From Druceiella hillmani (taxonomy: Eukaryota; Arthropoda; Insecta; Lepidoptera; Hepialidae): 64,000 nucleotides of DNA. Of the stretch, positions 12,618-24,815 are shown one piece after another. Location: assembly GCA_039881145.1 (NCBI GenBank), contig JAYKKI010000133.1:1444501-1508500 (forward strand). The letters run 5' to 3'. A program made the position numbers and the translations under genes. Position 1 is the stretch's first letter. The number at the start of each line of letters is the position of its first letter. The notes beneath the pieces are model-generated. The model did not search any database. It was not told the DNA's origin and saw only the letters and a program-made list of their open reading frames with translations.

Positions 12618-13560
12618 TAAAATAAATCAATTCAAATTTCTGAGTGTTCAGTCTCCAAGTGTTCAATTTAATATACATCTAGTCTATTAATATCTTCTCG
12701 TAGCTCTTTCTCGTTCTTTTGTGATGAGAATGATCTGTTATTTTTGAGAAAATCTTTAGGTCGTCAGCATATAATAGGAACTTACTGTGTTTGAAGCAAT
12801 TACTGGGGTTATTTATAAACATGATAAACAATGATAAAAAAACATGATAAAAGGGACCTAATAAGAAGGAGCCCCGGAAGTCACGAAAACATGTGGTGAT
12901 TAAAACCCGTTAATTTTTACTGCTTGTTACCTTTTGCTAAAATAGGAGATGAATCAACGAAATAAATTATCCATTATACTTTGAAACCAGGGTTTTTCCA
13001 GTAAAATGAAATGGTGAACATTATCAAAAGCTTTTTTAAAATTCATGTAAATGGAGTAAATCTGTGATCTAGAATCCATTATTATAAAGATACATTGCGT
13101 ATACAATAACAAGTTGGTTAATGTTGAACGATTCCGTGCGAATCCATGCTGCTCTTGTCCATCTTGCTCTCGATGTCGGATAAATCCTAATATAAAGCAC
13201 TTTTTAAAATATATTAGATATTGCTGACAAAATGGATATCATTCGATAAAGTTCGATGCATTGTTTGCTGGCAGATTTATGTACTTGTATTATGTGTGCA
13301 ATTTTCCAAAACTTGGGAAACGTATCCTGCGCGATATATATGTTAAATAAGATGGTGAGTGGAAAAAAGAATAGTATCCTTTGTGTTTTTGGGAAATATT
13401 GATTTGATGTGGTCTGAACTTGCTCCCTTATTGCTATTAATTATCTTGAGAGCATCATTTATTTCATCTCTTTGGATCCAGATGGAGGTGATATTAGTAT
13501 CTGTCTGAAGAGCCAAATTGTTGTTTAGAGGTAGGTTTTGTTCGAAGTTTTCACAAATCT
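12618..13560 (-). pseudogene. Outer LINE fossil, 5' part (reverse transcriptase), broken
   Basis: A second, more decayed RT. Minus-strand landmarks in order: RDEINDALKIINSNKGASSD (near 13,400-13,480), FPKFWKIAHIIQVHKSASKQ (near 13,255-13,325), HGFARNRSTLTNLL (near 13,105-13,150), motif A NFKKAFDNVH (13,015-13,045), a damaged form of the PQGS block (near 12,850-12,890), LLYADDLKIF (about 12,750-12,780) and LNTWRLNTQKFELIYF (near 12,620-12,670). This is the standard motif order of Jockey/I/R1-type ORF2. The reading is cut at about 12,617 by the inner LINE and resumes at about 10,165. Many stops and frameshifts are present. A 5' part beyond 13,560 was not found. Confidence 0.75.
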
Positions 13561-14734
13561 TGTTTTGAGAGGTGGACTTTTTTCAAAGGTAGATGAAAAA
13601 ATATTTGACATCCTGTTCGAGTGTCATTCGATTCATAATTTTGAAAAATCATTTACCATATATATCCTTTCAAATTCTTTAACGATAACACGTATGATGA
13701 GAAACCTTTTATGTTATTACTAATAAGTTTCTCAGTGTTTTGGACATAGGATAATAATACCGTAATTTTCTTAAATTGACCTCATAATTTAGAGAAATTT
13801 AGTATGCAAGTTGCCGTATATATTTCATTTTACCAAGACCGAGTTATCGAGTTATAATACAAAATTTTGTTGCTGAAATTAAAAGAATAAATATTAAAGG
13901 TAATGTAAATTTTATAAATTTCACTTCATCCTCTTTTCGTCTTGACGTTTGTGAATTGTCTCAGATTTGTTTTAAACATCTTAAACATCTTAGTAATTTG
14001 GTGGACGGGGTGAGGAGGCTAGGATTGTTGGGTTTGCCTTTTTTTGGGAAAAGTATTCAAAATTATCTGCAGGAAAAGCACTTAGTTACATATGTATTTT
14101 TAATTTTGATAAATCCAGGTTTCAGAAAAGCCTATTTTCAAATTCTCGTCTCCTTATGAAATTCTCAAAATCAACATTTATATATTTCTACTTCATACAT
14201 TTAATTGACTTAATTTCCTGTATCCATGAAATTTCAATTTTTAAAGTGTTTGAGAGAAATGCCTGTTACATGCATCGGACCAACACCGAAGTGATTCGGT
14301 ACGTGCTCCGTTTTGATAATTGTAGAATGGAACTATAATAAAACTATTATTTCATAATGTATGTGCCAAAAAAGAGTTTTAAAATTTCTACTCTTAGTTT
14401 CAGAATTCACAAAAAAACAAAGAACATTTTAAATTGTCATATCTATCCATCCATCTGCCTCACTTCATAATTTATAACGTTTACCACCTTCATATACATA
14501 TTAAATTTTATAAGTTTATGTCTGATAAAGAAATCTTATTAAATATGTAGTAAAATCTAATAAAAAAATTTAAATATCTTCTTCAACTCTGATTTTCTTT
14601 CACCATGTTTGGACTGGCCTACCGTTGGATAGTGCTTTTAAAATTAATTGAGATTTTGTAACTGTTTAGAATTTTTTAGTCCCTTTAGTAAATTTTAACA
14701 CTTTAGAGTTGGTGACAGGTAACGTGACACACAC
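13561..14734. other. AT-rich non-coding stretch
   Basis: No gene is recognised. Three open frames of 60-67 codons (13,538-14,338, +) have no domain features. The first overlaps, on the opposite strand, the expected upstream end of the outer LINE. Confidence 0.5.
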
Positions 14735-14735
14735 G

Positions 14736-14763
<28 letters not shown>
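14735..14763. repeat. (TA)n microsatellite
   Basis: A short TA run with a second small run at about 14,777-14,791. Confidence 0.95.
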
Positions 14764-14768
<5 letters not shown>

Positions 14769-14801
14769 TAAAAAACGTATATATATATATAAATAATAAA
14801 T

Positions 14802-14848
14802 AAACGAAACACTATTAAAAAAAATACTTTATTAATAGTGTTTCGTTT
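14802..14848. repeat. Perfect 17-bp inverted repeat
   Basis: AAACGAAACACTATTAA (14,802-14,818) is followed after 13 bases by its exact complement (14,832-14,848). It could be a terminator-like hairpin or a tiny foldback remnant; function is unknown. Confidence 0.9.
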
Positions 14849-16679
14849 TTTCTGACTTTATATAATACTTTATTAAAATATTTTAAATGTCTAAAACGAA
14901 GCTATTTTTGTGAGAATTCCTCCAAAAAATATATTGCGTCTTATATTAAGAAAATAATTTCAAATAAATCAAAATCAATGAACTCGTAAACTAGTAACTA
15001 AATACCCATTTATAATAAATAAGTTTGGAATTATATTTTTTTCGTTATTTATTTTCTTTTGTCTTCTATTTAGTTTAAAAATTATGTTCAGTCATTATAT
15101 TAATTTAAAATTTGGTATGTTCATTTAAGACAGTTAATAAGTTATTAAATAAATAGGTATTTGCGAAGAAAATAGAAGAATTATCAAGAACTACGAAAAG
15201 GGATATGGGCAAAATATGTTCAAATATTTATCGAAAACCAAATCACTGATCAAACAAAAGCCCGCTCAAAATCAATCCCATCATCATCTATTCATCAGCA
15301 GCCAAAATATCGGGGGCAGAAAATAATTTAAGGCAACTCATATTAGGGAGCGTGAAATAGGCGGAACGCTGTCATTTGTCAGCGACGTGAAATGTGAAGG
15401 TAAATAGGGGAGCGATTTGAATACTTGCCACACTTTGTCTACCATTAAAAGCTGTAGTGTGAACTTTTTTTAATAAAACCGCCTTTTAAGGGAGCTTTTT
15501 TGGAAGCTACGTGGAAAACTCCGAAGAAAATTGATCTTTATATACATGTTAAAATGTACGTTTTACTAAATACAAATGTTAACTATGTCTGTATATACCT
15601 ATTTAAAGCGTTATAAATTATTGAGCCATTTTATCGTGAAGCAAAAAGTGGCACAATTTGTTTAAACTTTGCGTTGCTAGTATGTACATTTTGCCTATAT
15701 ATGTAAGAAAGGGAAGCGGTGTTAATAAACTTGATAGACGTTATTTAAAAGCGGATGTGCCCTTGGTTAAAGTTTTCTCAACTGAACGAATTTCTTGGCT
15801 ACACCTAACAGGTTTTCGTTTGTTTAAGAAATGTTTGTTTAAGTGAAATTATATATTATATCGAATAGGAGTTTAGGAACTTTGGGACTGATTCAGAAAA
15901 CGTATTGATTTTTATTAGTTTTTAGACTTTTGTATGATATTTGATACTATCCTACGAGTATATTAACTTTTTATATGGTCGGTGTGATTATTTTACAACA
16001 ATTTAACTTAAAATTGTATACGAGCTAACACTTTTTATAATAATGTCTACCGTCGTCTTTAAATATAGAACTAACATTAAAACGTTTATTTTATGAAACA
16101 ACAGAAATTAAGTTACTTTTAAGTCACTAATTATAAAAGATGTTTATTAAACATAAAAGTTTTTTTGTTCCCTTTCTCATTGTATTCTTTTTCTCAAATT
16201 ACAACCTTGAATAAAAGTATTAAACATAATTAAATATTTCAAAGATTCAAAAGTCTCCGTCTATTTTTAGTTTTTACGTTTTCCAAAATCTAAAAAGAAC
16301 TTAAAAACCAATCATTATTAGAGTCATAATAATTCTAATCAGTAAAAAAACGAGATTTTATTTTTCTTTTTCTAATTAAGATTTCGTTAACCTTAATTTC
16401 TCTGCGCGATCATTATTTGATCGAAGTTTCTCTTACTATTTATCACTTAATAGGGTAAAAAAAATAAATTCTGTGAAAGTCAGCGCCATGAAATTGCATT
16501 TTAATTTAATAAGCACTCTCTCCCCCGAAATCACAGAATAAGTAACCAATAATAATAATCACTATTTTTTATTTTAAGAAAATTCCGGTTAAAAGAATAT
16601 TATAGAAATATAATTCTTATGACGAAAACTTTTTTTATATAACAAAGACAAAGAATATTAATTATTACTGCGTAACGAA
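14849..16679. other. AT-rich non-coding stretch
   Basis: No gene is recognised. A slightly GC-richer patch at about 15,335-15,420 contains AGGGAGCG twice, without identifiable function. Confidence 0.5.
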
Positions 16680-17730
16680 GCGACACTCACCTCCCCCCGC
16701 CAATTTAACGTCACCCGCAGATAACGTGTACGATCAAGAGTACGCGTTCTAGGTCGCCGCTTGCTGCGTGCGCTTGTGATTTATTCAATTGTGCGATGTT
16801 TGATTGACTTTAATTTGTGTAATTCAGTGTTACTATTATAATTATTATTTATAGCAATTACATTTATAATTGTAATTAATTTTTAAGTTTGTAATGAAAT
16901 ATTTATAGTAATCAATATAAAGTCCGTTATTGCACTGTGTACAAGTACTTAAAACGAATAAAGTCACCTAAGGCAGATTGTTTATGTGTTATAGGCAGAT
17001 TGTTTTGTCGCCATTTTTTTTTGTTTGTTGTAAATAATTTTATTTTGTCTCACCAACTTATTTAGTTAGCACCTATAATTTTTTGTCAATTAACATGTTA
17101 CTGAGGAGTTTTAAATTGCAAACTGTTCTTAAAAGTCATTGTTTTGCTTGAACGCGGCGTGTTTGGAAAACGTATTCTTGTAGTGTCGGCTGTAGTCATG
17201 TCATATTGTTTATTAAGAGATCTTTCCAATAAAGCAAATCTAATCAAGTCAAAAGTACAATGAAAAAGTACAGTTTATATTTAAAAAAAATTAATTTTAA
17301 ATTAAAATTTTATTTCGTTTTAAGATCCATACTAAGTACTTTTTTTTATAATTATCTCTTAATAATATTATTATCAAATCACTTTCACACAATTAAAATA
17401 TTTATTCATATAATTACATTTTTACAATTAGATGATAATAAAGTCGCGTGCGCCAGTACAAAGCTACTACGCCAGCCTGCTATCGGGACAATCATTCGAT
17501 CCACGCTATTGATTAGAAAGAGAGAGTCATGTTGCTGACCTATAGCTTTAACTCACTTGATCGGCGCGATTGTCCGGCGATCGGCGCGATTGTCCGCAAC
17601 GATCGAGACCGATATGTAGTATTAGTAAATATTTTTTATCTGCACGCTGCAGACAGCCCTACATTAATTTACGCACACACACACATACGGATACGGATAG
17701 GCGAGTACGTATGTAATATTGTAAGCAATT
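16680..17730. other. GC-richer patches with a 20-bp tandem duplication
   Basis: Two patches stand out from the AT background: 16,680-16,790 (CACTCACCTCCCCCCGCC and several CpG) and 17,450-17,625. The second contains GATCGGCGCGATTGTCCG twice (17,559-17,576 and 17,579-17,596, period 20). Open frames crossing it (17,260-17,538 and 17,529-17,732, +) have no domain. This may be an old repeat or a promoter-like region; no gene can be supported. Confidence 0.35.
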
Positions 17731-18113
17731 AAATCTGTTTGCTAGTATGGAGTGTCGTTGGTGTGACAAATTATTTTATAGTTCGCTATAGACTCTCCAA
17801 CTTTCCTTAATTAAATTTCTCTTAATTCTAACATATTAGCTATAAAAATATATTTCAATGGCCAAACAATTAATTTTATATCTAATATATTATTCTTTAT
17901 ATTGTGAGTAATTCAATTAACAAGGTATCCATTTTTTTACATTGGATTATAAGCTATTCTCAGAATTGTAGAAATGGCATAATAATTTAATATATCCTGA
18001 ATTTATAACCCAAATATAACACAATTTACTATATTTCACATATTAATTAACTCGACATTATACATGTTGATACGAATAGTAATCTTCACTTCTTTCTCCT
18101 TTTCTTAATTCAC

Positions 18114-18173
18114 ATTATGTTGTCAAAATTGACCTTGTACCATTCGATATATGGTTAGTTTTGACAACATAAT
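18114..18173. repeat. 15-bp inverted repeat with nested hairpin
   Basis: ATTATGTTGTCAAAA (18,114-18,128) and its exact complement (18,159-18,173) enclose a spacer containing ACCAT-TCGATAT-ATGGT, itself a short hairpin. Confidence 0.85.
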
Positions 18174-18399
18174 ATGTTTTGACTACAACTTAACCTGCCA
18201 CTCAGTTATTTCTAATATATTATAAACGTTTTGCAAATATTTCTGTAAGAGTATGAAGAGCGCTCTATTAGATTTTTTCAGTTAACGGACGAGTTTTGGC
18301 GAGTAAATAATAAACAAAATATAGTATCAAGACATATACAAAACTATTTGACTACATTAAACGGGAATGTAGACCTGTTCAACCTGTTCATGTCAACTT

Positions 18400-20960
18400 C
18401 AATTGACTCATCAATTACCTGAAAAGAAGATCTGACGCTATGCTCTTTGTACTCTATCATAAATATTGGCCAAATTATTATAATGTTTCTGCAGTTACTG
18501 AATTGTAGTGGCGGATTGAGTAATTGTCAACCTAATACAATTAAATTTACATTATAAAAGCAAGCCATGTATTGAGTTCTGCCTAATAAATTTTGAAAAT
18601 TTATATTTTAAAATTACTGCCTTATAAAAAATTAATACAAAATATTTATTTTCATATAAAAAAGTTATATAAAAAGACTAGTTTTAATTCCACCATTAAG
18701 TAAAATACACTCTCTCAAAGGTCTTTAAAATTTTATTCCATTTTAAAACGAAGTACACATTTTTCAAACTTTGCTTCTGCCTATTTTCATTATGGAGACA
18801 TTTGGCATTCAGATGAAAAGTTACTCAATAAATTGACAAGATTTCAAAACCTATATATTCTCCACATTTATGACCTCAAAAATTTGATCATATATCTTAA
18901 CAAATATCACAATTCTAATCTCGAACCATTTAGGTTCGAGATTCGTGACAGACGCAAATTCTATTTTCCATGTTTTGTATATAATACCATCAATGATAGC
19001 GTTACACTTTTATAATTCAGATCTAGATTTCAATGCCTATCTTTCCACGACCTTAAATTACATAATTGAAACAAATCCAACTGATTCCTTAACATGGAAC
19101 TGAATTAAATGAAAAACTTTTTTGCCATATATGCTGCTAGATTGTGAAATTAACTGAAAACCAAAACATAAAGAAATGTGGATTCACCACATTTTCTGCA
19201 TCCAAAATTCGTGTAAAATTGCATTACTTTTCAAAATCAGCAGAGCAAAATACTTTCGGCAATCGATTTTTATCTCGTCCTTACTCAAACGTGTCATTTT
19301 GTTTTTCTGTTATTTAATCTCATATTATTTTTTTGGAAAGTTATTATTATCTGCTTTTTATTGGAAATATAATTAACAATCGTTAAAAGTAAGTTACAGT
19401 CTAAAGCAGTACATATTTTTCTCATTTATTTCATTGTGATTAGCTGTGAGATGTGGCTCTTGTAGCATTAAATTCAACTTTTTAGACCTAGGTTCCTAAA
19501 CTTGCAGTAAAATTTCATAAATAAATAAATAGTTAATATTGTCCTAACACTAACGCATAACGTGACAGTATTAAATCAATATTGGTATATACAGATATTC
19601 TTTCTTGTGTATAAAGTGACAAGTATAAATCTATATCCTTCACGTTCGAAATATCCTTATTTTATCCAAAGCACGCTTTAAAGGCATGAAAACTTGTGTA
19701 AATGTCTTGCTTATCGCTATTCTGCCTTTATCGATACGGAAATTTTCGCCATCTCTATATAAAATATCCCACTATGCTCATATTTACTTGTATTTATATT
19801 CTGATCTTCTTATAAATGTTGTTGCCCATCTGTCTCTTGTATGCGACTAATGGAACTGATCCTACTGCAGCTTACTTTATTTACTGAGTTGTTTATTTTT
19901 ATGTCAGTAACAACTCCATGCCCATCATCCTTTTGTAAAAGCGAGTATCCAAACAAACCACGTTTAATCTTTCAGATTGTCACTTAATTCCAGCCGAAAT
20001 TCCTTTCTAATGTGCCATTTTCTAATGTAACTCCTGAAGATGAACAGAGAAAAAGATATTAGAGATTGAAGATGTTTTCGAATGATTTTATTTCATTTCT
20101 ATCAAGCGAACTTTCTAAACTTCTATTTGTTTCTCATGTTTCTCATTCCTTACCCAAGTTTAGAGATTTCATACTCTATGTCTTATTACCTACAATAAAA
20201 TTACTCTGCGAGTGTAAAAGGAGATGTTTTACGAAAATAACGAGACATTAGCTATGATTCGTTTAATTATTTAATTTTAAGTTTAATACCAAAATTAAAA
20301 ACAAAATTTAAAATTGAAATATGAATTCTAAACACATCATAACATCATATATCAATGAGTATTTTATATGAAAGTAATACATAAAAGACTGAGAGGTGCA
20401 TTGATATTTTATTTAGGGAAAATCACATGAAAAAAATTAAAACGCGGAACAAGTGCGAATCAAGCTCGGTTACGATTACCGTCCGGCCGGCTGCGGTTAT
20501 AAAGTATGTATTTATTATCAAAATTAAATTGCACTAAAAAGAAAAGTTATATTTACATACAGTTTATTTTGAAGTGATTTTTAAATAAAATTGACAATTG
20601 AAAAGTTAGGCTTTTATTACTCACACCGTAGAACCTGCTGTTGTTGAATACTTTTTAGTCTCTATGATTAAATAAAAGATGTTTAAATAAGTGAACAGAA
20701 ATACCAGGCGCCTAGATCAGTTATCAAGATGGATATAGTAACAACAAAATCCAATAAATTCGTGTCCTTCTCTCGAATCGAGGGTTTGTAGTTACTTTGA
20801 AGAGAAATGATTTTATTTATCACAATCAATACTAATAAAGAATCCCTAGCCCAAGTAATACATAAAATACCTAATTAAATTAAGTAAGGGTATATATATT
20901 GAATATCTCAAAAATTATCACGTCTAGAATTATTGTTATTTTTGTACAACTTTTACATGC
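18400..20960. repeat. Tandem-array part A (copy 1)
   Basis: Aligns by eye to 28,850-31,420 at a steady offset of about 10.46 kb. Paired landmarks: TGTATTGAGTTCTG (18,569 and 29,037), TAATGGAACTGATCC (19,849 and 30,306), a GTAGAA-TGCTG string (20,628 and 31,080), AAAATTATCACGTCTAGAAT (20,911 and 31,369). It includes AAGTGCGAATCAAGCTCG (20,451-20,468), which resembles the GGCCAAGTGCGAGTC-type end of common lepidopteran repeats. No gene is seen; open frames at 18,833-20,251 are not shared intact with the other copy. Confidence 0.75.
18917..18943. repeat. 11-bp inverted repeat
   Basis: AATCTCGAACC and its exact complement, separated by 5 bases. Confidence 0.85.
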
Positions 20961-23430
20961 TCTCCTAATATATTATTTCTTATCATAGTTTAAAGTTAAA
21001 TAATTTTGGAAATAAAAGAACATATTTTTCAGATTATTTTTAGCAGCTTTTTCAAACGATATACATTATACAAAAAAATTTAAAAGTCCCCTAAATTTGA
21101 AAAAAGACACATCCTGATACCTCCCAAAATGTTTATCTAAATATTTTTGAGTCTTAGCTTTATTATTACGTTTAATTTCAAGGTTCCACATCAAAGGATT
21201 TATGAGAAAAACGGCTATAACAGACGGACATACGGGCGCGTTCTAGAACAGTAAATTTGGTGGCACGTCCTTATATTTTGAAAAAACTTAAAAATGCATT
21301 TGCCCTCTATCCAAAGCGACCTTTTAAACGATACCTGTACGACTAGGTAGAAGAAAATATATTTCGATCAATATATACTCATTTTGTAATAATTAATTGC
21401 AATACGAAAATTAATTTTCATGAACAGTTTTTTTTTATTATTAATATTGTAATGTAGGTCGACTAATTTATACATGTCGGCAGCATTTAGCTTCAAATTT
21501 CAATCTCCAGTTAAATGTGAGTTTAGTTAAATTAAAACTACACGTGCAAATATTAAGTGTCGAGAGAAAAAAAATTACAACTTTTTCAGTTTCCTTATCT
21601 TTATCAACGTCAAGGCCTCAGAAATAATATAGTTTTAAAAAAAATTATAAGTAGAATATTTTCGCCTTTTAAGTAAAATTCTTAAAGATAGAATAATACT
21701 CTATGTGAATAAAATAATATTTGAAAATATGTAATATATTGTCATCAGATAAGTTTGTTTTCATAATTAATCATTTGTTGTTCTATTCAATGAAATAGCG
21801 ATATTCATCTTATTTTAATTTCTAGAAAATTAGCCTATATAAGAAACAAAAACTTGCAATATGGTAACCATATAACAAAATAAAACCTTATATAAATTGT
21901 TTGTAAAATAAAAATAAAAAAAAATATTTCCAAAATAAGACAAAACAACTTAATTTCTAAAGTAAAACACAGGATAAAAGGTAATTCATTTTTCTATAAT
22001 GTTTTTACACTTTTCAATATTTTCAAATAAAAGAGTTATTTGGTTTCCTAAAATATATACGTTGTGTTTTCAGTTAATTAAAATATAAGTAGTAATCGTT
22101 TTCTTTGGTGATACCCAAACATATTTTTTTCATTCCTGTTTTCGAAATTATTAATCCTAAAATTGTAGCCTACGCCAAGATTTTAGGAAAATAATAACGA
22201 TGATTAAAAATGTCTTAGTTTTTGGGAAATTCATGTTGACATTTATTCCCATTCCTTAATTACAAAAAAGTGATGTGTACATTTTAAGTTTCTCCGTTTT
22301 ATAGAAATTTCAGTTAAAATTTTATTAAAGTTTCATGTCGTAATAAATAGTAAAAATATCTGGCGGAAAAAGGAAAAACGACGCTAATAAAATATTATTT
22401 TACAGACGTCTTCGATTTTCATTTCGACGAATTAAACTTTAGAAATAACCATAATTGATTGTTAAGTATAATTTCTGTGCAATATGGTTTATTTTATCGA
22501 AACAGAACCTGCGAAAGCATCCATGAACTATTAAGAGTTTGCCAACATGGCCGTCTTCCGCTATAAAGGATTAATTCTATTTTTTCTACAAATTAAATAA
22601 GCGACAGAAATATCACGTCCATCCCGGCCACGTCCTTACGTATTAAATTATACCGCCGTCTATGACGCTGTATATATAATCTTCGCTGGCAACTCTCAGG
22701 TTATCGCACCGTAGGCTTCGTTCGCTTAATTTGATAAATTTTCCCCACCACTCCTCCGTCCCAGCTGAATACACAAGTAGGTCACGGGCTCTAATTCTGC
22801 CGCCTGGACTTCCGCGACGATACACAATATTAACTGACCAATCTGATCCTTGGCCATCTATTGTCGGATCATGACAGTTGGCTGATTTGGGATTAATTGT
22901 TGAATTTGATGTGTAATCGATTTAACTGTGACTTTGTTCATTATCAACATTGTTTCTCAGTTTATTAGGTTAGTAATAAAATGAAAAATAAAGTAATAAT
23001 TAAGTTTGGGGTAGTACATTTTTACACATTTTCTTCAAAGGTTTACTTCAGGGCAAACATGTAGATTCTCAAATTGCCATTTATTGAGAAAAGAAATGAA
23101 GACATATCGACCTAATAAGACGTGGACACCTTCGGTTCTTTTATATAACTGTCTAAATGAAAAGGGTACTTAATTATTATGTTACTCTTGTTCAAATGAA
23201 AAAAAACGCTTCCTTTCTATGGGAGATTCTTAGCAACTAATGAAAATTAGGAAGTTATGTAATTATTAATCTGAGAATCTGCAGGTACGTAGATTAGCGT
23301 AATGTAAAAAGAAAACATATAATGTAAACTAAATACAATTGCCACTTTAAGGTTTCACGAAGTTTGTCGAGGAGTTGTGAAATTTTCATGTAATTAAAAA
23401 TTTAGTTAAAATTAAATTTAAAGAAAATGA
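20961..23430. repeat. Tandem-array part B (copy 1)
   Basis: Homologous by eye to 24,950-27,310 and 31,420-33,890. The order of landmarks is shared: an 'aaagcga' box (21,316), the GC-rich island with ATCCCGGCC (22,621, 26,332 and 32,885), and a 'gtcg-gag-tgaaat-tca-ataattaaa' end (about 23,365). AACGGCTATAACAGACGG near 21,210 resembles lepidopteran repeats. No intact gene is present. Confidence 0.75.
22600..22865. other. Conserved GC-rich island in part B (copy 1)
   Basis: A GC-rich stretch far better conserved between copies than its flanks, roughly 80-85% by eye against 32,880-33,115. It spans a 60-codon minus frame (22,643-22,825). In the stretch that stays open in all three copies (VYSAGTEEWWGKFIKLSER here), the five codon differences I see between copies 1 and 3 all change the amino acid. 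This argues against protein constraint. A weak tRNA B-box-like GGCTCTAATTC lies near 22,789. Its role is unknown. Confidence 0.6.
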
Positions 23431-23500
23431 AGTGGAGGTACACTAATTCATGTTATATAAACATGTTAACACATGAGTTTGCAGGAGTTATAAATATACA

Positions 23501-23526
23501 TAATATATATGTGTGTATATATGTGT

Positions 23527-23580
<54 letters not shown>

Positions 23581-23589
23581 ATATCTATG

Positions 23590-23649
<60 letters not shown>

Positions 23650-23650
23650 C
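23501..23650. repeat. Interrupted (TA)n / (TG)n microsatellite
   Basis: Long TA runs with TG interruptions, ending in a short GTGTGTGTG tract. The Tyr/Ile-rich frame at 23,427-23,675 is its translation. Confidence 0.97.
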
Positions 23651-23850
23651 GTTAAAAACGTGTCTTATCGATTAATATACATTAATTACTAATTGCTTAA
23701 ATTGGTATTTTAAATATTTATATGGCAAAATGTGTCTCCTACGTGTATTATAAGTGAAAATCGTATTGGATAGAAACAAAAACAAGATATTTTAGGCTAA
23801 TTGCATAATGAAAATATCGAAATCCACTAAATAAAATATACATTTTCATC

Positions 23851-24008
23851 TATTGAATATATTTGGCGTTAATTTTGTAGAAATTCATAATTCATCTTTG
23901 CTAATATCCCACCTGAAGATGTAATACAACGAAACCTAGGTCGCGGTAAAGAAATTAAAGAAAGTAGAAATAATACTACATCACGTAGTTTCATTCAATT
24001 GTGTATAT
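23851..24008 (-). mobile_element. Hammerhead-bearing palindromic element, copy 1 (single-arm form)
   Basis: A 158-bp insertion flanked by the direct repeat ATTTTCATC (23,842-23,850 and 24,009-24,017). The left end is the shared terminus (TTGAATATATTTGGCG). It is joined directly to one hammerhead arm, which runs to the CACGTAGTTTCATTCAATT end; the second, inverted arm seen in copy 2 is absent. The corresponding place in the paralogous segment, near 28,250, lacks the element and acts as an empty site. Strand is given so that the shared terminus is 3', as expected for a 5'-truncated retroelement; that orientation is inference. Confidence 0.7.
23909..23946 (+). ncRNA. Degenerate hammerhead ribozyme motif (copy 1)
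   Basis: Keeps CUGAAGA (23,913-23,919), GAAA and the GUC triplet. A 3-base deletion, relative to copy 2, shortens stem II, and one mismatch sits in stem I (CCAC against GCGG). Probably inactive. Confidence 0.55.
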
Positions 24009-24569
24009 ATTTTCATCATAAATCTAAATTTATGATGATATCCTAATTTTTCACTAAAATCAAAACACGAGAACACTTTTTTGTTATCGATAATAAGGTA
24101 CCGAAATTCACAAAATTTTTGCAGCGCGTGAAATTCGTGTATTGAAAATTTTTGTGGCTGTGACAGACAAACGAATGGACCTAATAAGTTTTTGAGGATC
24201 CCATGTTTAATTTTACGGACCTCTTATAACAGCCACCGACTATTTTTTAAATTAACGTGATAATGAATTCAAATTGAAGTCAACGCGGCTTAACTTGTGA
24301 TGAGAAGGAAAATTATCAGAGGAACTTTCCATTAGGTAAGTGAAAATTAGGGCTCTTTTGAATTGTCTTCTAATGCAATAGTTACATATGTAAACAGAGA
24401 GAATCGAATAATGAAAATGGTAGTGATGAGAAATTCTCAATAGCTATCGGTAAATCCATCAAGTTTGGCCCATTAATTTATCTCAATGATACAGGTTGTT
24501 GTTATTTCATTTTAAATTTAACATTTTATTCATTCTTAAACATACATTCCGTTTTACAAAATGGTTAAA

Positions 24570-24573
24570 TATA

Positions 24574-24632
<59 letters not shown>
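24570..24632. repeat. (TA)n microsatellite
   Basis: A TA run directly abutting the left target duplication of hammerhead element copy 2. Confidence 0.96.
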
Positions 24633-24635
<3 letters not shown>

Positions 24636-24736
24636 CATATTGAATATATTTGGCTTTAATTTTGTAGAAATTCATTATTCACAATTAAATGAAACTACGT
24701 GATGTAGTATTATTTCCACTATCTTTAATTTCTTTA

Positions 24737-24777
24737 CCACGACCTAGGTTTCGTTGTATTACAACATCTTCACTTGG
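24737..24777 (-). ncRNA. Hammerhead motif with core mutation (copy 2, left arm)
   Basis: Same layout as the right arm, but the conserved first core base is G (GUGAAGA instead of CUGAAGA, complement of position 24,773) and the adjoining stem I base is changed. Predicted inactive. Confidence 0.6.
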
Positions 24778-24815
24778 GATATTAGCAAAGATTAGCAAAA
24801 ATCTTTGCTAATATC

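Larger units (their letters stand above)
23680..24480. repeat. Tandem-array part C (copy 1)
   Basis: Aligns by eye to 28,095-28,690. Landmarks: TATATGGCAAA (23,720 and 28,131), GAGGATCCCATGTTTAA (about 24,195) with AAGGATCAATTTTTTAA (about 28,384), and TCAATAGCTATC (24,437) with TCAATAACTATC (28,625). The offset drops from about 4,411 to 4,188 across the segment. The hammerhead-bearing element at 23,851-24,008 accounts for most of the difference. Confidence 0.65.

Noticed and set aside
18833..20251. Short frames in array part A as paralogous genes
   Set aside because: The matching positions in the second copy of part A (28,850-31,420) are interrupted, so the frames are not conserved.
22643..22825. 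A 60-codon minus frame partly shared by the three GC-rich islands, as a conserved protein
   Set aside because: The codon differences I could read between copies 1 and 3 all change the amino acid, and indels break the frame outside a short centre. DNA-level conservation explains it better.
23851..24008. Hammerhead element as a Mutator-type foldback DNA transposon
   Set aside because: The 9-bp flanking repeats would fit, but the two ends are not inverted copies of each other and one end varies between copies. I favour a retroelement while leaving this open.
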